NCBI GenBank assembly: GCA_017304505.1
Contig: JAFKKQ010000249.1
Coordinates: 1-15,841, forward strand
DNA from: Hyphomicrobiales bacterium
GTDB taxonomy: Bacteria; Pseudomonadota; Alphaproteobacteria; Rhizobiales; Xanthobacteraceae
DNA length: 15,841 bases
Direction of reading: 5' to 3'
Position 1 is the first letter of the stretch. Every line of letters starts with the position of its first letter. The notes beneath the pieces are model-generated. The model searched no databases, was not told where the DNA came from, and worked only from the letters and a program-made list of their open reading frames with translations. The position numbers and the translations under genes are program-made. Positions 1-8,833 of this stretch are shown here, piece after piece.

Positions 1-1
1 C

Positions 2-760
2 CCTTGGGATTTGCAGCAGGATTTCCGGACCATTGCGCCCTACACGCTCGAGGAAGCCTACGAGGTGGCTGACGCCATTGAGCGCGGCGACCTGGCCGAT
101 CTTTGCGACGAACTGGGCGACCTCCTTCTCCAGGTGGTGTTCCACGCCCGCATGGCGCAGGAGCAAGGTGCGTTCGAATTCGGCGACGTGGTTGAAGCCA
201 TCACCGCGAAGCTGATCCGGCGGCATCCTCATGTCTTCGGCGATCTGCGCGGCGCGACGGCCGACGATGTCAAAGGGCTGTGGGACCGCATCAAGGCCGA
301 GGAAAAGGCCGAACGGGCCGCCGCGCGCAGCCGCGTGGAGGAAACCGGGGCGCTGGCCGGTGTGCCCGTGGCGCTGCCCGCCCTCACCCGCGCGCTGAAG
401 CTGCAAGCCAAGGCCGGGAAGGTCGGCTTTGATTGGAACGACCCTTCGGCCGTACTCGCCAAGATCCGCGAGGAATGCGACGAGATCGAAGCCGAGATCG
501 AGGCGGGCGACGACACCAAAGCTGCGGCGGAGGTCGGCGATCTGTTGTTCGCCGTGGTCAATCTCGCCCGCCACCTGGACGCCGATCCTGAAACGACATT
601 GCGGGCCTGCAACCGCAAATTCATGCGGCGTTTTGCCTGGATCGAGCAGGCCCTCGCCGCGCGAGGCAAGCGGCCGCAGGATTCGACGCTGACGGAGATG
701 GACGCGCTCTGGGACGCGGCAAAAACGCAAGAACGAGCGCAGGAACAAGAAACAGACTGA
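2..760 (+). CDS. mazG: Nucleoside triphosphate pyrophosphohydrolase MazG (5' end cut by window edge)
   Basis: MazG hydrolyses (d)NTPs to monophosphates and pyrophosphate, clearing aberrant nucleotides in the cytoplasm. The frame is open to the left edge and starts with Pro-Trp-Asp-Leu, matching the CPWD motif near the N-terminus of the family, so the true start lies outside, probably some 15-25 codons upstream. A TTG at position 11 is not the start. Two MazG repeats are visible. In the first, EEAYE (visible residues 17-21) and ELGD (37-40) carry the Mg-binding acidic residues; in the second they are REECDEIEAE followed by AEVGDLLFAVVNLARHL from about residue 155 on. About 252 residues are visible, close to the usual length of 260-275. 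The gene ends 17 bases before the convergent hflX stop. Family assignment is secure. Confidence 0.95.
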   Translation, partial: PWDLQQDFRTIAPYTLEEAYEVADAIERGDLADLCDELGDLLLQVVFHARMAQEQGAFEFGDVVEAITAKLIRRHPHVFGDLRGATADDVKGLWDRIKAEEKAERAAARSRVEETGALAGVPVALPALTRALKLQAKAGKVGFDWNDPSAVLAKIREECDEIEAEIEAGDDTKAAAEVGDLLFAVVNLARHLDADPETTLRACNRKFMRRFAWIEQALAARGKRPQDSTLTEMDALWDAAKTQERAQEQETD

Positions 761-777
761 CACTGCCGCAGCGTTCT

Positions 778-2172
778 TTAAGGTCGCGATGAATGGACCT
801 CGAACTTCGCCCGCACGGCGTTCGCCTTGCCAGGCTCGACCCGCACCGTCATCGCAAAGCGGCCATCCTCATCCAGCGATTGACCCATCACCTCGGTGTG
901 ACGGTGCAGCCAGCTCACGCCGGCGCCATCGGCCGGATCGACCAGCAGGTCGAGCACCACACGACGTAAGGCGAGCCGTGTCTCGATCGCCGCGATCAGC
1001 GCGTCGACGCCCTCCCCGGTTGCGGCCGAAACCAGCAACGGCCGCTGATGGGCTGGCCGCCGCTCGGCAAGATTTTGCAGCCGCGTCCGGCCATCGGCGT
1101 CGAGACGGTCGATTTTATTCCAGACCTCGATCAGCCGGTGTTCATCCTCGGGATCGACGCCGAGCGCGCTCAAAACGTCTGCAACGTCGCGCGACTGCGC
1201 TTCGGTGTCCTCGTGCGAAACGTCGCGCACATGCAAAATGACGTCGGCCTCGATCACCTCCTCGAGCGTGGCGCGGAACGCCGCCACCAGCATAGTCGGC
1301 AACTCGGAAATGAATCCGACCGTGTCGGACAGGATGATCTTCATGCCACCCGGCAGCGTGACCGCGCGCAGCGTCGGATCGAGCGTTGCGAACAGCATAT
1401 CGGCTTCGAGCACGCGCGCCCGCGTCATGCGGTTGAACAGCGTCGACTTTCCGGCGTTGGTGTAGCCGACCAGCGCGGCGATCGGATAAGGCACGCGGGC
1501 GCGGCTGTCGCGATGCAGCTTGCGCCGTTTCTTGACCTTCTCGAGCTCGACTTCAATGCGCGCCAGCCGCTCCTCGATCAGGCGGCGGTCGGTTTCGATC
1601 TGCGTTTCGCCCGGCCCGCCAAGGAAACCGAAGCCACCACGCTGACGTTCCAGGTGGGTCCACGAGCGCACCAGGCGGCTTTTCTGATAGGTCAGATGCG
1701 CGTGCTCGACCTGCAGAGCGCCTTCCTTGGTGTGAGCGCGCCGGCCGAAGATTTCCAGGATCAAGCCGGTGCGGTCGAGCACCTTGGCGTTCCATGCCCT
1801 TTCCAGGTTGCGCTGCTGGACCGGAGAAAGCGCGCAATCGACCACGACGATGCCGGCGTCAAGGCTTTTGACGAGGCCCGCAATCTCCTCGACCTTGCCG
1901 CTGCCGATATAAGTCGCCGGCCGCACCTCATTGAGCAGCACGATGCCAGCTTCGGCCACATCGAGATCAATGGCGAGGGCAAGGCCCACGGCCTCTTCCA
2001 GCCGGGCGGCAGGTGCGCGCAAGCCCTGCGGTTCGTGTCCCGCCGCCGTGCGTCCCGCCGATACATGGACAGGTCCGCGACGCCGGTACGGACCGATGAC
2101 AACAGCACGTCCGGTCCCTGAGCCCGCAGGGCTCAGACGATCCGCGTGCGCGTCACGAGGGCGCGGCTCCAA
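778..2172 (-). CDS. hflX: Ribosome-splitting GTPase HflX
   Basis: HflX is a cytoplasmic GTPase that binds the 50S subunit and splits stalled or hibernating 70S ribosomes; it belongs to the Obg-HflX superfamily. In the 464-residue product the HflX N-terminal domain spans about residues 57-180 and ends in the glycine-rich linker GGPGETQIETDRR (185-197). A helical hairpin follows, then the G domain with P-loop GYTNAGKS (236-243), G3 DTVGF (283-287) and G4 NKID (352-355), and a C-terminal extension of about 60 residues. The start is a TTG at 2172, immediately after the hfq stop codon. No in-frame ATG or GTG lies between it and the conserved domain, and MEPR resembles the N-terminus I recall for bradyrhizobial homologues, so TTG is the best choice. 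No strong ribosome-binding site precedes it, so translation is probably coupled to hfq. Last gene of the leftward block. Confidence 0.95.
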   Translation of the reverse strand: MEPRPRDAHADRLSPAGSGTGRAVVIGPYRRRGPVHVSAGRTAAGHEPQGLRAPAARLEEAVGLALAIDLDVAEAGIVLLNEVRPATYIGSGKVEEIAGLVKSLDAGIVVVDCALSPVQQRNLERAWNAKVLDRTGLILEIFGRRAHTKEGALQVEHAHLTYQKSRLVRSWTHLERQRGGFGFLGGPGETQIETDRRLIEERLARIEVELEKVKKRRKLHRDSRARVPYPIAALVGYTNAGKSTLFNRMTRARVLEADMLFATLDPTLRAVTLPGGMKIILSDTVGFISELPTMLVAAFRATLEEVIEADVILHVRDVSHEDTEAQSRDVADVLSALGVDPEDEHRLIEVWNKIDRLDADGRTRLQNLAERRPAHQRPLLVSAATGEGVDALIAAIETRLALRRVVLDLLVDPADGAGVSWLHRHTEVMGQSLDEDGRFAMTVRVEPGKANAVRAKFEVHSSRP

Positions 2173-2436
2173 TCAGGGTTTTTCCGCCGCCGCGGGCGGC
2201 TCTTCCCCGCCCTCGAACAGCTGGATCGGATGACCTGGCATGATCGTAGAGATGGCGTGCTTGTAGACCAATTGCGAGTGGCCATCCCGTCGCAAAAGAA
2301 CGCAAAAATTGTCGAACCAAGTCACGACGCCCTGCAATTTAACGCCATTGACCAGGAAAATAGTCAGCGGAACTTTGCTTTTGCGGACATGGTTGAGGAA
2401 AGTGTCTTGAAGGTTTTGTGCTCGTTCGGCTGCCAT
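2173..2436 (-). CDS. hfq: RNA chaperone Hfq
   Basis: Hfq is a hexameric Sm-like RNA chaperone that pairs small RNAs with mRNAs. The product has 87 residues, typical for alphaproteobacteria. The N-terminal helix contains Q10. Sm1 covers about 12-50 and includes the alphaproteobacterial WFDNF segment (40-44). Sm2 (about 54-67) contains the YKHA motif (58-61) that forms the uridine-binding proximal site. A short acidic, proline-rich tail follows. The frame stays open upstream, but ATG at 2436 is the correct start because the protein then begins [14 protein letters not shown] as in the family, and GGAAC lies about 10 bases upstream. The stop abuts the hflX start, the conserved hfq-hflX arrangement. 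The 213-base region in front holds inverted repeats that may belong to its leader. Confidence 0.97.
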   Translation of the reverse strand: MAAERAQNLQDTFLNHVRKSKVPLTIFLVNGVKLQGVVTWFDNFCVLLRRDGHSQLVYKHAISTIMPGHPIQLFEGGEEPPAAAEKP

Positions 2437-2460
2437 TGCCGTTGTTCCATTATTTATTGC

Positions 2461-2479
2461 CCGCGGACCCCTGCCGCGG
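2461..2479 (-). promoter_or_regulatory. Inverted repeat 25 bases upstream of hfq
   Basis: CCGCGG, a 7-base loop, then CCGCGG again (itself palindromic, so the two copies can pair) lie immediately before an A/U-rich stretch, GCAATAAATAATGGAAC, and the hfq start codon. In RNA this would give a 6-base-pair GC hairpin next to an unpaired AU-rich tract. That arrangement could affect translation initiation or bind Hfq, but it was read by eye only and no folding was run. Confidence 0.4.
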
Positions 2480-2491
2480 AGCTTTGTTTCA

Positions 2492-2532
2492 CAAGTCGCA
2501 CCCGGCCCATTGGTTATGGGCCATAGGACTTG
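2492..2532 (-). promoter_or_regulatory. Nested inverted repeat in the dat-hfq gap (possible hfq leader element)
   Basis: Two perfect stems are nested. The inner stem is GGCCCAT / ATGGGCC with a 5-base loop (2504-2522). The outer stem is CAAGTC / GACTTG (2492-2497 and 2527-2532), separated from the inner one by internal bulges of 6 and 4 bases. No T-run follows on the minus strand, which argues against a plain terminator for the aminotransferase gene. It lies 56 to 96 bases upstream of the hfq ATG. A structured 5' leader or an operator is the more likely reading. Confidence 0.45.
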
Positions 2533-2649
2533 GGGCATCGGTATTAGAGGGCACGTCTCCCGATGGCGCAAGTGCAACTTGATGATGGGATTGAACAAAA
2601 TCATGCCCTTTGGGGCGAATTTGCGATTGGTCCCGTTGAACAGGGGCCA

Positions 2650-3507
2650 TCAGCTTGTTTCGGCGTGGTTGTGGAAATCCCGGCGCAGCGCCATCGCCAC
2701 CGGTCCCGGAGTACCGTCGCCGACCGCCCGGCCGTTGATCTTCACCACCGGCAGCACAATCTGGCTTGCCGAGGTGATGAATGCTTCGCGCGCGGCGTGA
2801 GCCTCCTCCAACGTAAAAGCGCGCACGTCGACTTTGAGCCCTTCGGCGGCAATAATGTCGAGGACGACCGTGCGGGTGATGCCCCGCAGAATGCCATGAT
2901 CGAACTGGCGGGTGACCACCGTGCCGTTCCGGGTGACGATCCAGGCATTCGATGACGAGCCTTCGGTGACGTAACCCTGCTTGTCGATGAACCAAGCCTC
3001 GCGGGCCCCCTGCTCGCGCGCCGCCTGCTTGGCCAGGACATTGGGCAGAAGCGATACCGACTTGATATCGACACGTTCCCAGCGGTTTTCCGGCACCGAA
3101 ATCACCGCAACGCCTTCGGTCGCCATCCGGTCGGCTGCGGCCGCATCAAGGTTGCGGGCCGTGACCACAACAGTCGGCGCCGTGCCGGCTGGCGGGAAGG
3201 CGTGATCGCGGTGCGACACGCCGCGCGTGATCTGCAGGTAGACGATGCCCCACCGCACCCGGTTGCGGCGCGCGACCTCGTGCAGCACGATGCTGAGCGA
3301 GGCTGGAGCCATCGGCATGGCAATGCGAAGCTCCGAGAGCGAGTATTCCAGCCGCGCCATGTGCCGGCGCTCGTCGATCAGTTGACCCGCCCTCACCTCG
3401 CAGACTTCGTACACGCCGTCTGAGAATTGAAAGCCGCGATCCTCGATATTGATCGAAGCCGAGGCAAGCGGAAGATAGCGGCCGTTGACGTAGGCGATCC
3501 GCGACAT
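2650..3507 (-). CDS. dat: D-amino-acid aminotransferase (PLP fold type IV)
   Basis: This is a class IV aminotransferase of the D-alanine transaminase / branched-chain / aminodeoxychorismate lyase superfamily, 285 residues, normal length. The catalytic lysine is K149 in DIKSVSLLPNVLAKQ, very close to the corresponding segment of Bacillus D-amino-acid transaminase. The cofactor-binding glutamate is E182 in VTEGSSSN. The Arg-x-His signature of the D-specific subgroup appears as HRDHAFP (R100, H102), which is why D-amino acid specificity is preferred over branched-chain specificity. The expected reaction is D-alanine plus 2-oxoglutarate to pyruvate plus D-glutamate, feeding peptidoglycan precursors or D-amino acid breakdown. 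ATG at 3507 has AAAGGA about 10 bases upstream. It follows ntrX by 26 bases and so is probably cotranscribed with it. The symbol dat is by family; substrate is inferred. Confidence 0.85.
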   Translation of the reverse strand: MSRIAYVNGRYLPLASASINIEDRGFQFSDGVYEVCEVRAGQLIDERRHMARLEYSLSELRIAMPMAPASLSIVLHEVARRNRVRWGIVYLQITRGVSHRDHAFPPAGTAPTVVVTARNLDAAAADRMATEGVAVISVPENRWERVDIKSVSLLPNVLAKQAAREQGAREAWFIDKQGYVTEGSSSNAWIVTRNGTVVTRQFDHGILRGITRTVVLDIIAAEGLKVDVRAFTLEEAHAAREAFITSASQIVLPVVKINGRAVGDGTPGPVAMALRRDFHNHAETS

Positions 3508-3533
3508 CGATTATTGTTCCTTTGAAGAGTCGT

Positions 3534-4904
3534 TTAGCCGATACCGAGCGCCTTGAGCTTACGGTGCAAAGCCGAGCGTTCCATACCGACAAATTCGGCG
3601 GTGCGAGAGATGTTGCCGCCGAAGCGATTGATCTGGGCGAGCAGGTATTCGCGCTCGAACAACTCCCGCGCTTCGCGCAGCGGCAAACCCATGAGCTGCT
3701 CGCCGCCGTTGCCGTTCGGCATCGAAGGCACCATCGAGCCGACGTCTTGCGGCAGCATGTTGGCGCTGATCACGGCTTCAGGGTCGCCACCGGCCAGGAT
3801 CATCAGCCGCTCGACGTTGTTGCGCAACTGCCGCACGTTGCCCGGCCAGTCGTGCGATTGCAGCACCGCCATCGCGTCGCCGCCGATCTTGCGTTGCGGC
3901 AAGCCGGTCGACTGCGAAATCTGTTCCATGAAATAGGTGACGAGGTCCGGGATGTCCTCGCGGCGCTCGGCGAGCGGCGGCACGCGGATCGGCACCACCG
4001 ACAGCCGGTGATAGAGGTCCTCGCGAAAGTGACCCGCCGCGATTTCGGCTTCGATGTTGCGGCTGGTGGACGACACGATGCGCACATCGACCGCGACCTT
4101 GGTGGAACCGCCCACCCGCTGGAAGGTCTGATCGACCAGGACACGCAGAATCTTGTTCTGGGTGTCGCGCGGCATATCGGCGATCTCGTCGATGAACAGC
4201 GTGCCGCCGTGGGCCTCCTCTAGCGCCCCGACTTTGCGCTGCTGCGCGCCATTCGACTGCTCGACGCCGAACAACTCGATCTCCATCCGCTCGGGCGTAA
4301 TCGCCGCGGCGTTGATGACCACGAACGGGCCGCTGGCGCGGCTCGACAACAAATGCAGGTGCCGCGCGGCGAGCTCCTTGCCGGCGCCCGAGGGACCGAC
4401 GATCATGATCCGGCTGTTGGTCGGCGCCACCTTCTCGACCGTCTGGCGAAGCTGATTGATCGACGGAGAGCGCCCGATCATGCCCGACGGCGACGGCGTC
4501 AATGCTTTGAGTTCGCGAACCTCGCGCCGCAGGCGCGAGGTTTCCAGCGCCCGATCCGCGACCAGGACCAGGCGATCGGCCTTGAACGGCTTCTCGATGA
4601 AATCGTAAGCCCCGCGCTTGATGGCAGCCACCGCGGTTTCAATGTTGCCGTGGCCCGAGATCATCACGACCGGCATATCCGGGTGCTGTTCCTTGACCTG
4701 GTCGAGCAATTGCAAGCCATCGAGCCGGCTGCCTTGCAGCCAGATATCGAGAAACACGAGATTAGGCCGGCGCGCCTTGATTTCGTTCAACGCGGAGTCG
4801 CTGTCGCGCGCCGTGCGCGTGTCGTAGCCCTCATCCTGGAGCAGGCCCGCCACCAATTCGCAGATGTCGGATTCGTCATCAACAATAAGAATGTCGGACG
4901 CCAT
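3534..4904 (-). CDS. ntrX: Nitrogen response regulator NtrX
   Basis: Partner response regulator of the sensor kinase NtrY, 456 residues. The receiver domain (1-120) has acidic residues D9, D10, phospho-acceptor D53, S83 and K105. The AAA+ domain (about 143-372) has Walker A GPSGAGKE (170-177), Walker B GGTLFIDE (233-240) and arginine-finger region FREDLYHR (293-300). A Fis-type helix-turn-helix is at 429-453 (GGNISRTAEFVGMERSALHRKLK). The sigma-54 contact loop GAFTGA is absent: the stretch at 213-226 reads GVEQSNGAQQRKVG. This is typical of alphaproteobacterial NtrX and suggests it does not act as a classical sigma-54 activator. Known roles in relatives include nitrogen and nitrate metabolism, redox response and cell-envelope control. 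It starts 38 bases after the ntrY stop and is probably cotranscribed with it. Confidence 0.97.
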   Translation of the reverse strand: MASDILIVDDESDICELVAGLLQDEGYDTRTARDSDSALNEIKARRPNLVFLDIWLQGSRLDGLQLLDQVKEQHPDMPVVMISGHGNIETAVAAIKRGAYDFIEKPFKADRLVLVADRALETSRLRREVRELKALTPSPSGMIGRSPSINQLRQTVEKVAPTNSRIMIVGPSGAGKELAARHLHLLSSRASGPFVVINAAAITPERMEIELFGVEQSNGAQQRKVGALEEAHGGTLFIDEIADMPRDTQNKILRVLVDQTFQRVGGSTKVAVDVRIVSSTSRNIEAEIAAGHFREDLYHRLSVVPIRVPPLAERREDIPDLVTYFMEQISQSTGLPQRKIGGDAMAVLQSHDWPGNVRQLRNNVERLMILAGGDPEAVISANMLPQDVGSMVPSMPNGNGGEQLMGLPLREARELFEREYLLAQINRFGGNISRTAEFVGMERSALHRKLKALGIG

Positions 4905-4942
4905 ATTGTGATGCTCGCTTGCTGGGAACGTTTGACGGCGGG

Positions 4943-7180
4943 TTAGGTTTGGGCAAACCGTTCGGGGGGTGGCCCATGCTCAGCGGACAATCGCAATTGC
5001 ATCCAGGCGCCGCGTTCGCCCGGAAACCTTTCGGATGCGTCGCGAAGCTCGAGGTGACCGCCGTGCTCCTCAAGGATGCGACCGACGATGGCGAGGCCAA
5101 GTCCGGTGCCTTTCTCGCGGGTGGTGACATAAGGCTCCAGCAGGCGGTTGCGGTTTTCCTTCGGCAGGCCGATGCCGTTGTCGATCACGTCGATGACGAT
5201 GTCGTTGCCTTCCCGCGCCGCGCTCACCCGGATGCGGCCGCGGCCGCGCTCGGCCTGCGGCACGGCGGCAATCGCCTCGCTTGCGTTCTTGATAATGTTG
5301 GTGAGCCCCTGCGAAACGAGACGCCGATCGAAGCGTGCGGGCATCGGGTCTTCGGCCAGTTCCAGGTCGATGTCGATATCTGCATTGCCGACGCGCATGA
5401 GAAACACCACTTGGCGCACCGTATCAGCGATGTCCTCGGCCGCGATCTCCGCCTTAGGCATGCGAGCGAACTTGGAGAATTCATCGACCATGCGCTTGAT
5501 GTCGTCGACCTGGCGCACGATCGTATCGGTGCATTGCTGAAACACGGCCGGATCCTCGGTGATGGACTTGCCGTACTTGCGCCGCAGCCGTTCGGCGGAA
5601 AGCTGGATCGGCGTCAGCGGATTCTTGATTTCGTGCGCGATGCGTCGGGCGATATCCGCCCAAGCGGAGGTGCGCTGCGCCGCCACAAGCTCCGTGATGT
5701 CATCCAGAGTGATGACATAGCCGCGCTCCGAGCCCGGCGATTGCTCACTGGTCACGCGCACCGACAGATTGCGCTCGCGGTTTTGCCGGCTGATCGTCAC
5801 CTGCCCTTGCACCATCCGCTGAATGCCAAGCTGTGCGTTGACGAAAATATCCTTCAGTTCAGGCAGGATTTCCGTCAAAGGGTGGCTGATCGCTTCGGCT
5901 TCCACGTGATCCACGAGCTTTTCCGCGGAACGGTTGAGGATGCTGATCCGCCCTTCGGCGTCGACGCCGATTACGCCGGCGCTTGCGCCGGAAAGGACCG
6001 CTTCGGTGAAACGCCGCCGCTGATCGATAACGTCGCGGGCGCGCACGATGTCGTCGCGCTGGGTTCGCAATTCGTAGGTCATGCGGTTGAAGGTTTCGCC
6101 GAGTTGGGCCAGGTCGCCTTCCGAACGCTGAACCGGAACCTGGATATAAAGATTGCCGGTGGAGACGATATTCGCCGCGCCGATGAGACGCCGGATCGGC
6201 GCCACCAATTGGTTGGCGAAACTCAACCCGAGCCACGCAGCGGACAGCAGGACCGCGAGCGCGATCACGGTGTACATCAGCGCAAAGGCAAGCTGCACAC
6301 CGAAGCGTCGCGATTGCAGGTTGGCAAAGTCGCTGACGGTTGCTTGCGTTTCCCGCAATTGCGAAACCACACGCGGGTCGAGCGGCCGGCTCACGCTTAA
6401 ATATTCCGAGTCATAGCCACGCAGTTTGACGACCGCGGCCACCGCGTCTGCGCTGAGCAGCATGGCGACCTGCGGTTCAGCCTCGCCGACGCCGACAAGA
6501 CCGGGGGCCTCCGGCAGCGGGATCGACTGCTGCGGTTTGATATCGGCTTGCTCGACGACCTTCGCGTCGGAGCTGAGGATCGTGGCCGACGACAGCCCGC
6601 GTACCTTCGCCTGGGCGGAGAAAAACTGCTTGAAACGCTCGCGATCGGAATCGAACAGCGGCTTGGCGCGCGAAACATCGAACGACATCGCCATGATGTC
6701 GCCGCGGATCATCTGCGCGTGCTCCTGCAAGTAGGCATCCGCGACGATCAGCGAATTTTCAATGATCGCCTTGGTTCGCGTCGAAAATAACCGGTCGAGG
6801 CCACGATCGAGCGTAACGCTCGCCACCACGGCAACCAGGATGGTCGGCACCGCCGCCACCACGGCGAACAGGGCCACGATGCGCACATGAAGACGTGCAG
6901 CGGCGCGCCCGCGCCGGCGTGCCTGCACCACCATCCAAACCTCGCTGGCGATGACGCCAAGCAGCAGGAAGACAGTCAGCGCGTTGATCAGCAGCAGCGT
7001 GACGACGACGTTTTGGGTGGGTGCGAGCGGCGTCAGGTCGGCCAGCACGACGAAGGTGGCGAAGGCCGACAGCATGGCCAGGCCGGCGGCGATCGGCCCG
7101 AGAATCCGCGCGGCGCGATTGGTTGCAGGCGCGGTGATTTCGACAGGCGTCGTCTGTTCCGCGCTGGCGATACTGGCCAT
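4943..7180 (-). CDS. ntrY: Membrane sensor histidine kinase NtrY
   Basis: Inner-membrane sensor kinase of the NtrY/NtrX pair, 745 residues, normal length. Hydrophobic segments are visible at about 25-47, 58-84, 98-122 and 294-320, with a probable periplasmic sensory region between the third and fourth (about 123-293). A HAMP linker (about 320-373) and a PAS domain (about 385-495) follow. The kinase core has H-box HEIKNP with phospho-acceptor H516, an N-box with N628/N632, G1 DNGIG (667-671) and G2 GTGLGLA (691-697). ATG at 7180 has a good ribosome-binding site, AGGGGA, 4 to 5 bases upstream. A 188-base gap separates it from ntrC and contains two inverted repeats, so ntrYX could have its own promoter in addition to read-through from ntrBC. 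Confidence 0.97.
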   Translation of the reverse strand: MASIASAEQTTPVEITAPATNRAARILGPIAAGLAMLSAFATFVVLADLTPLAPTQNVVVTLLLINALTVFLLLGVIASEVWMVVQARRRGRAAARLHVRIVALFAVVAAVPTILVAVVASVTLDRGLDRLFSTRTKAIIENSLIVADAYLQEHAQMIRGDIMAMSFDVSRAKPLFDSDRERFKQFFSAQAKVRGLSSATILSSDAKVVEQADIKPQQSIPLPEAPGLVGVGEAEPQVAMLLSADAVAAVVKLRGYDSEYLSVSRPLDPRVVSQLRETQATVSDFANLQSRRFGVQLAFALMYTVIALAVLLSAAWLGLSFANQLVAPIRRLIGAANIVSTGNLYIQVPVQRSEGDLAQLGETFNRMTYELRTQRDDIVRARDVIDQRRRFTEAVLSGASAGVIGVDAEGRISILNRSAEKLVDHVEAEAISHPLTEILPELKDIFVNAQLGIQRMVQGQVTISRQNRERNLSVRVTSEQSPGSERGYVITLDDITELVAAQRTSAWADIARRIAHEIKNPLTPIQLSAERLRRKYGKSITEDPAVFQQCTDTIVRQVDDIKRMVDEFSKFARMPKAEIAAEDIADTVRQVVFLMRVGNADIDIDLELAEDPMPARFDRRLVSQGLTNIIKNASEAIAAVPQAERGRGRIRVSAAREGNDIVIDVIDNGIGLPKENRNRLLEPYVTTREKGTGLGLAIVGRILEEHGGHLELRDASERFPGERGAWMQLRLSAEHGPPPERFAQT

Positions 7181-7242
7181 AGTCCCCTAACCCTGCGTCC
7201 CGCCCCTCCGCCGAGGGCCGATCATGCAGACGCCCCACCGGT

Positions 7243-7264
7243 ATTCGCAGGCACGCCTGCGAAT
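7243..7264. repeat. Perfect 22-base inverted repeat between ntrC and ntrY
   Basis: ATTCGCAGGC, a 2-base centre AC, then GCCTGCGAAT: ten-base arms with no mismatch. As RNA it would be a stable hairpin with a 4-base loop. No T-run follows on either strand, so it is not a standard intrinsic terminator. It could be an operator dyad, a processing or attenuation hairpin in the ntrB-ntrC-ntrY transcript, or a copy of a dispersed intergenic palindrome; this window has no second copy that I noticed. Confidence 0.6.
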
Positions 7265-7289
7265 GACCGATGCATGAGTGATGCTCTAA

Positions 7290-7306
7290 TGCAACACAAT
7301 GTTGCC
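7290..7306. promoter_or_regulatory. NtrC-box-like dyad upstream of ntrY
   Basis: TGCAAC, 5 bases, GTTGCC. The spacing and half-sites resemble the enteric NtrC binding consensus TGCACC-N5-GGTGCA (five of six matches on the left, four of six on the right), and GCAACA / TGTTGC form a 6-base dyad. It lies about 110 bases upstream of the ntrY start codon. Binding by NtrC is an inference from resemblance only. Confidence 0.3.
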
Positions 7307-7368
7307 GAATTGCGACATTTATCGGGCGCGGAGCGGCCGCGTTTGCGCTGCTGCCGCGCCTCCAGCGA

Positions 7369-8808
<1,440 letters not shown>

Positions 8809-8833
8809 GGAGTCCTCGTTCGGTCTCGGGTCC

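Noticed and set aside
1048..2121. Long plus-strand open frame opposite hflX, and similar antisense frames opposite ntrX, ntrY, ntrC and dusB
   Set aside because: These are low-complexity Arg/Ala/His-rich translations, antisense to clearly conserved proteins. They are shadows caused by high GC.
2605..2616. GCCC-TTTG-GGGC dyad after the aminotransferase gene as an intrinsic terminator
   Set aside because: The stem is only 4 base pairs and the minus-strand tract after it (ATGATTTTG) is not a real U-run.
7286..7310. Sigma-54 promoter (GG ... GC) upstream of ntrY on the minus strand
   Set aside because: GGCAAC and TTGCA are present, but the GG to GC spacing is 2 bases too long for a -24/-12 promoter.
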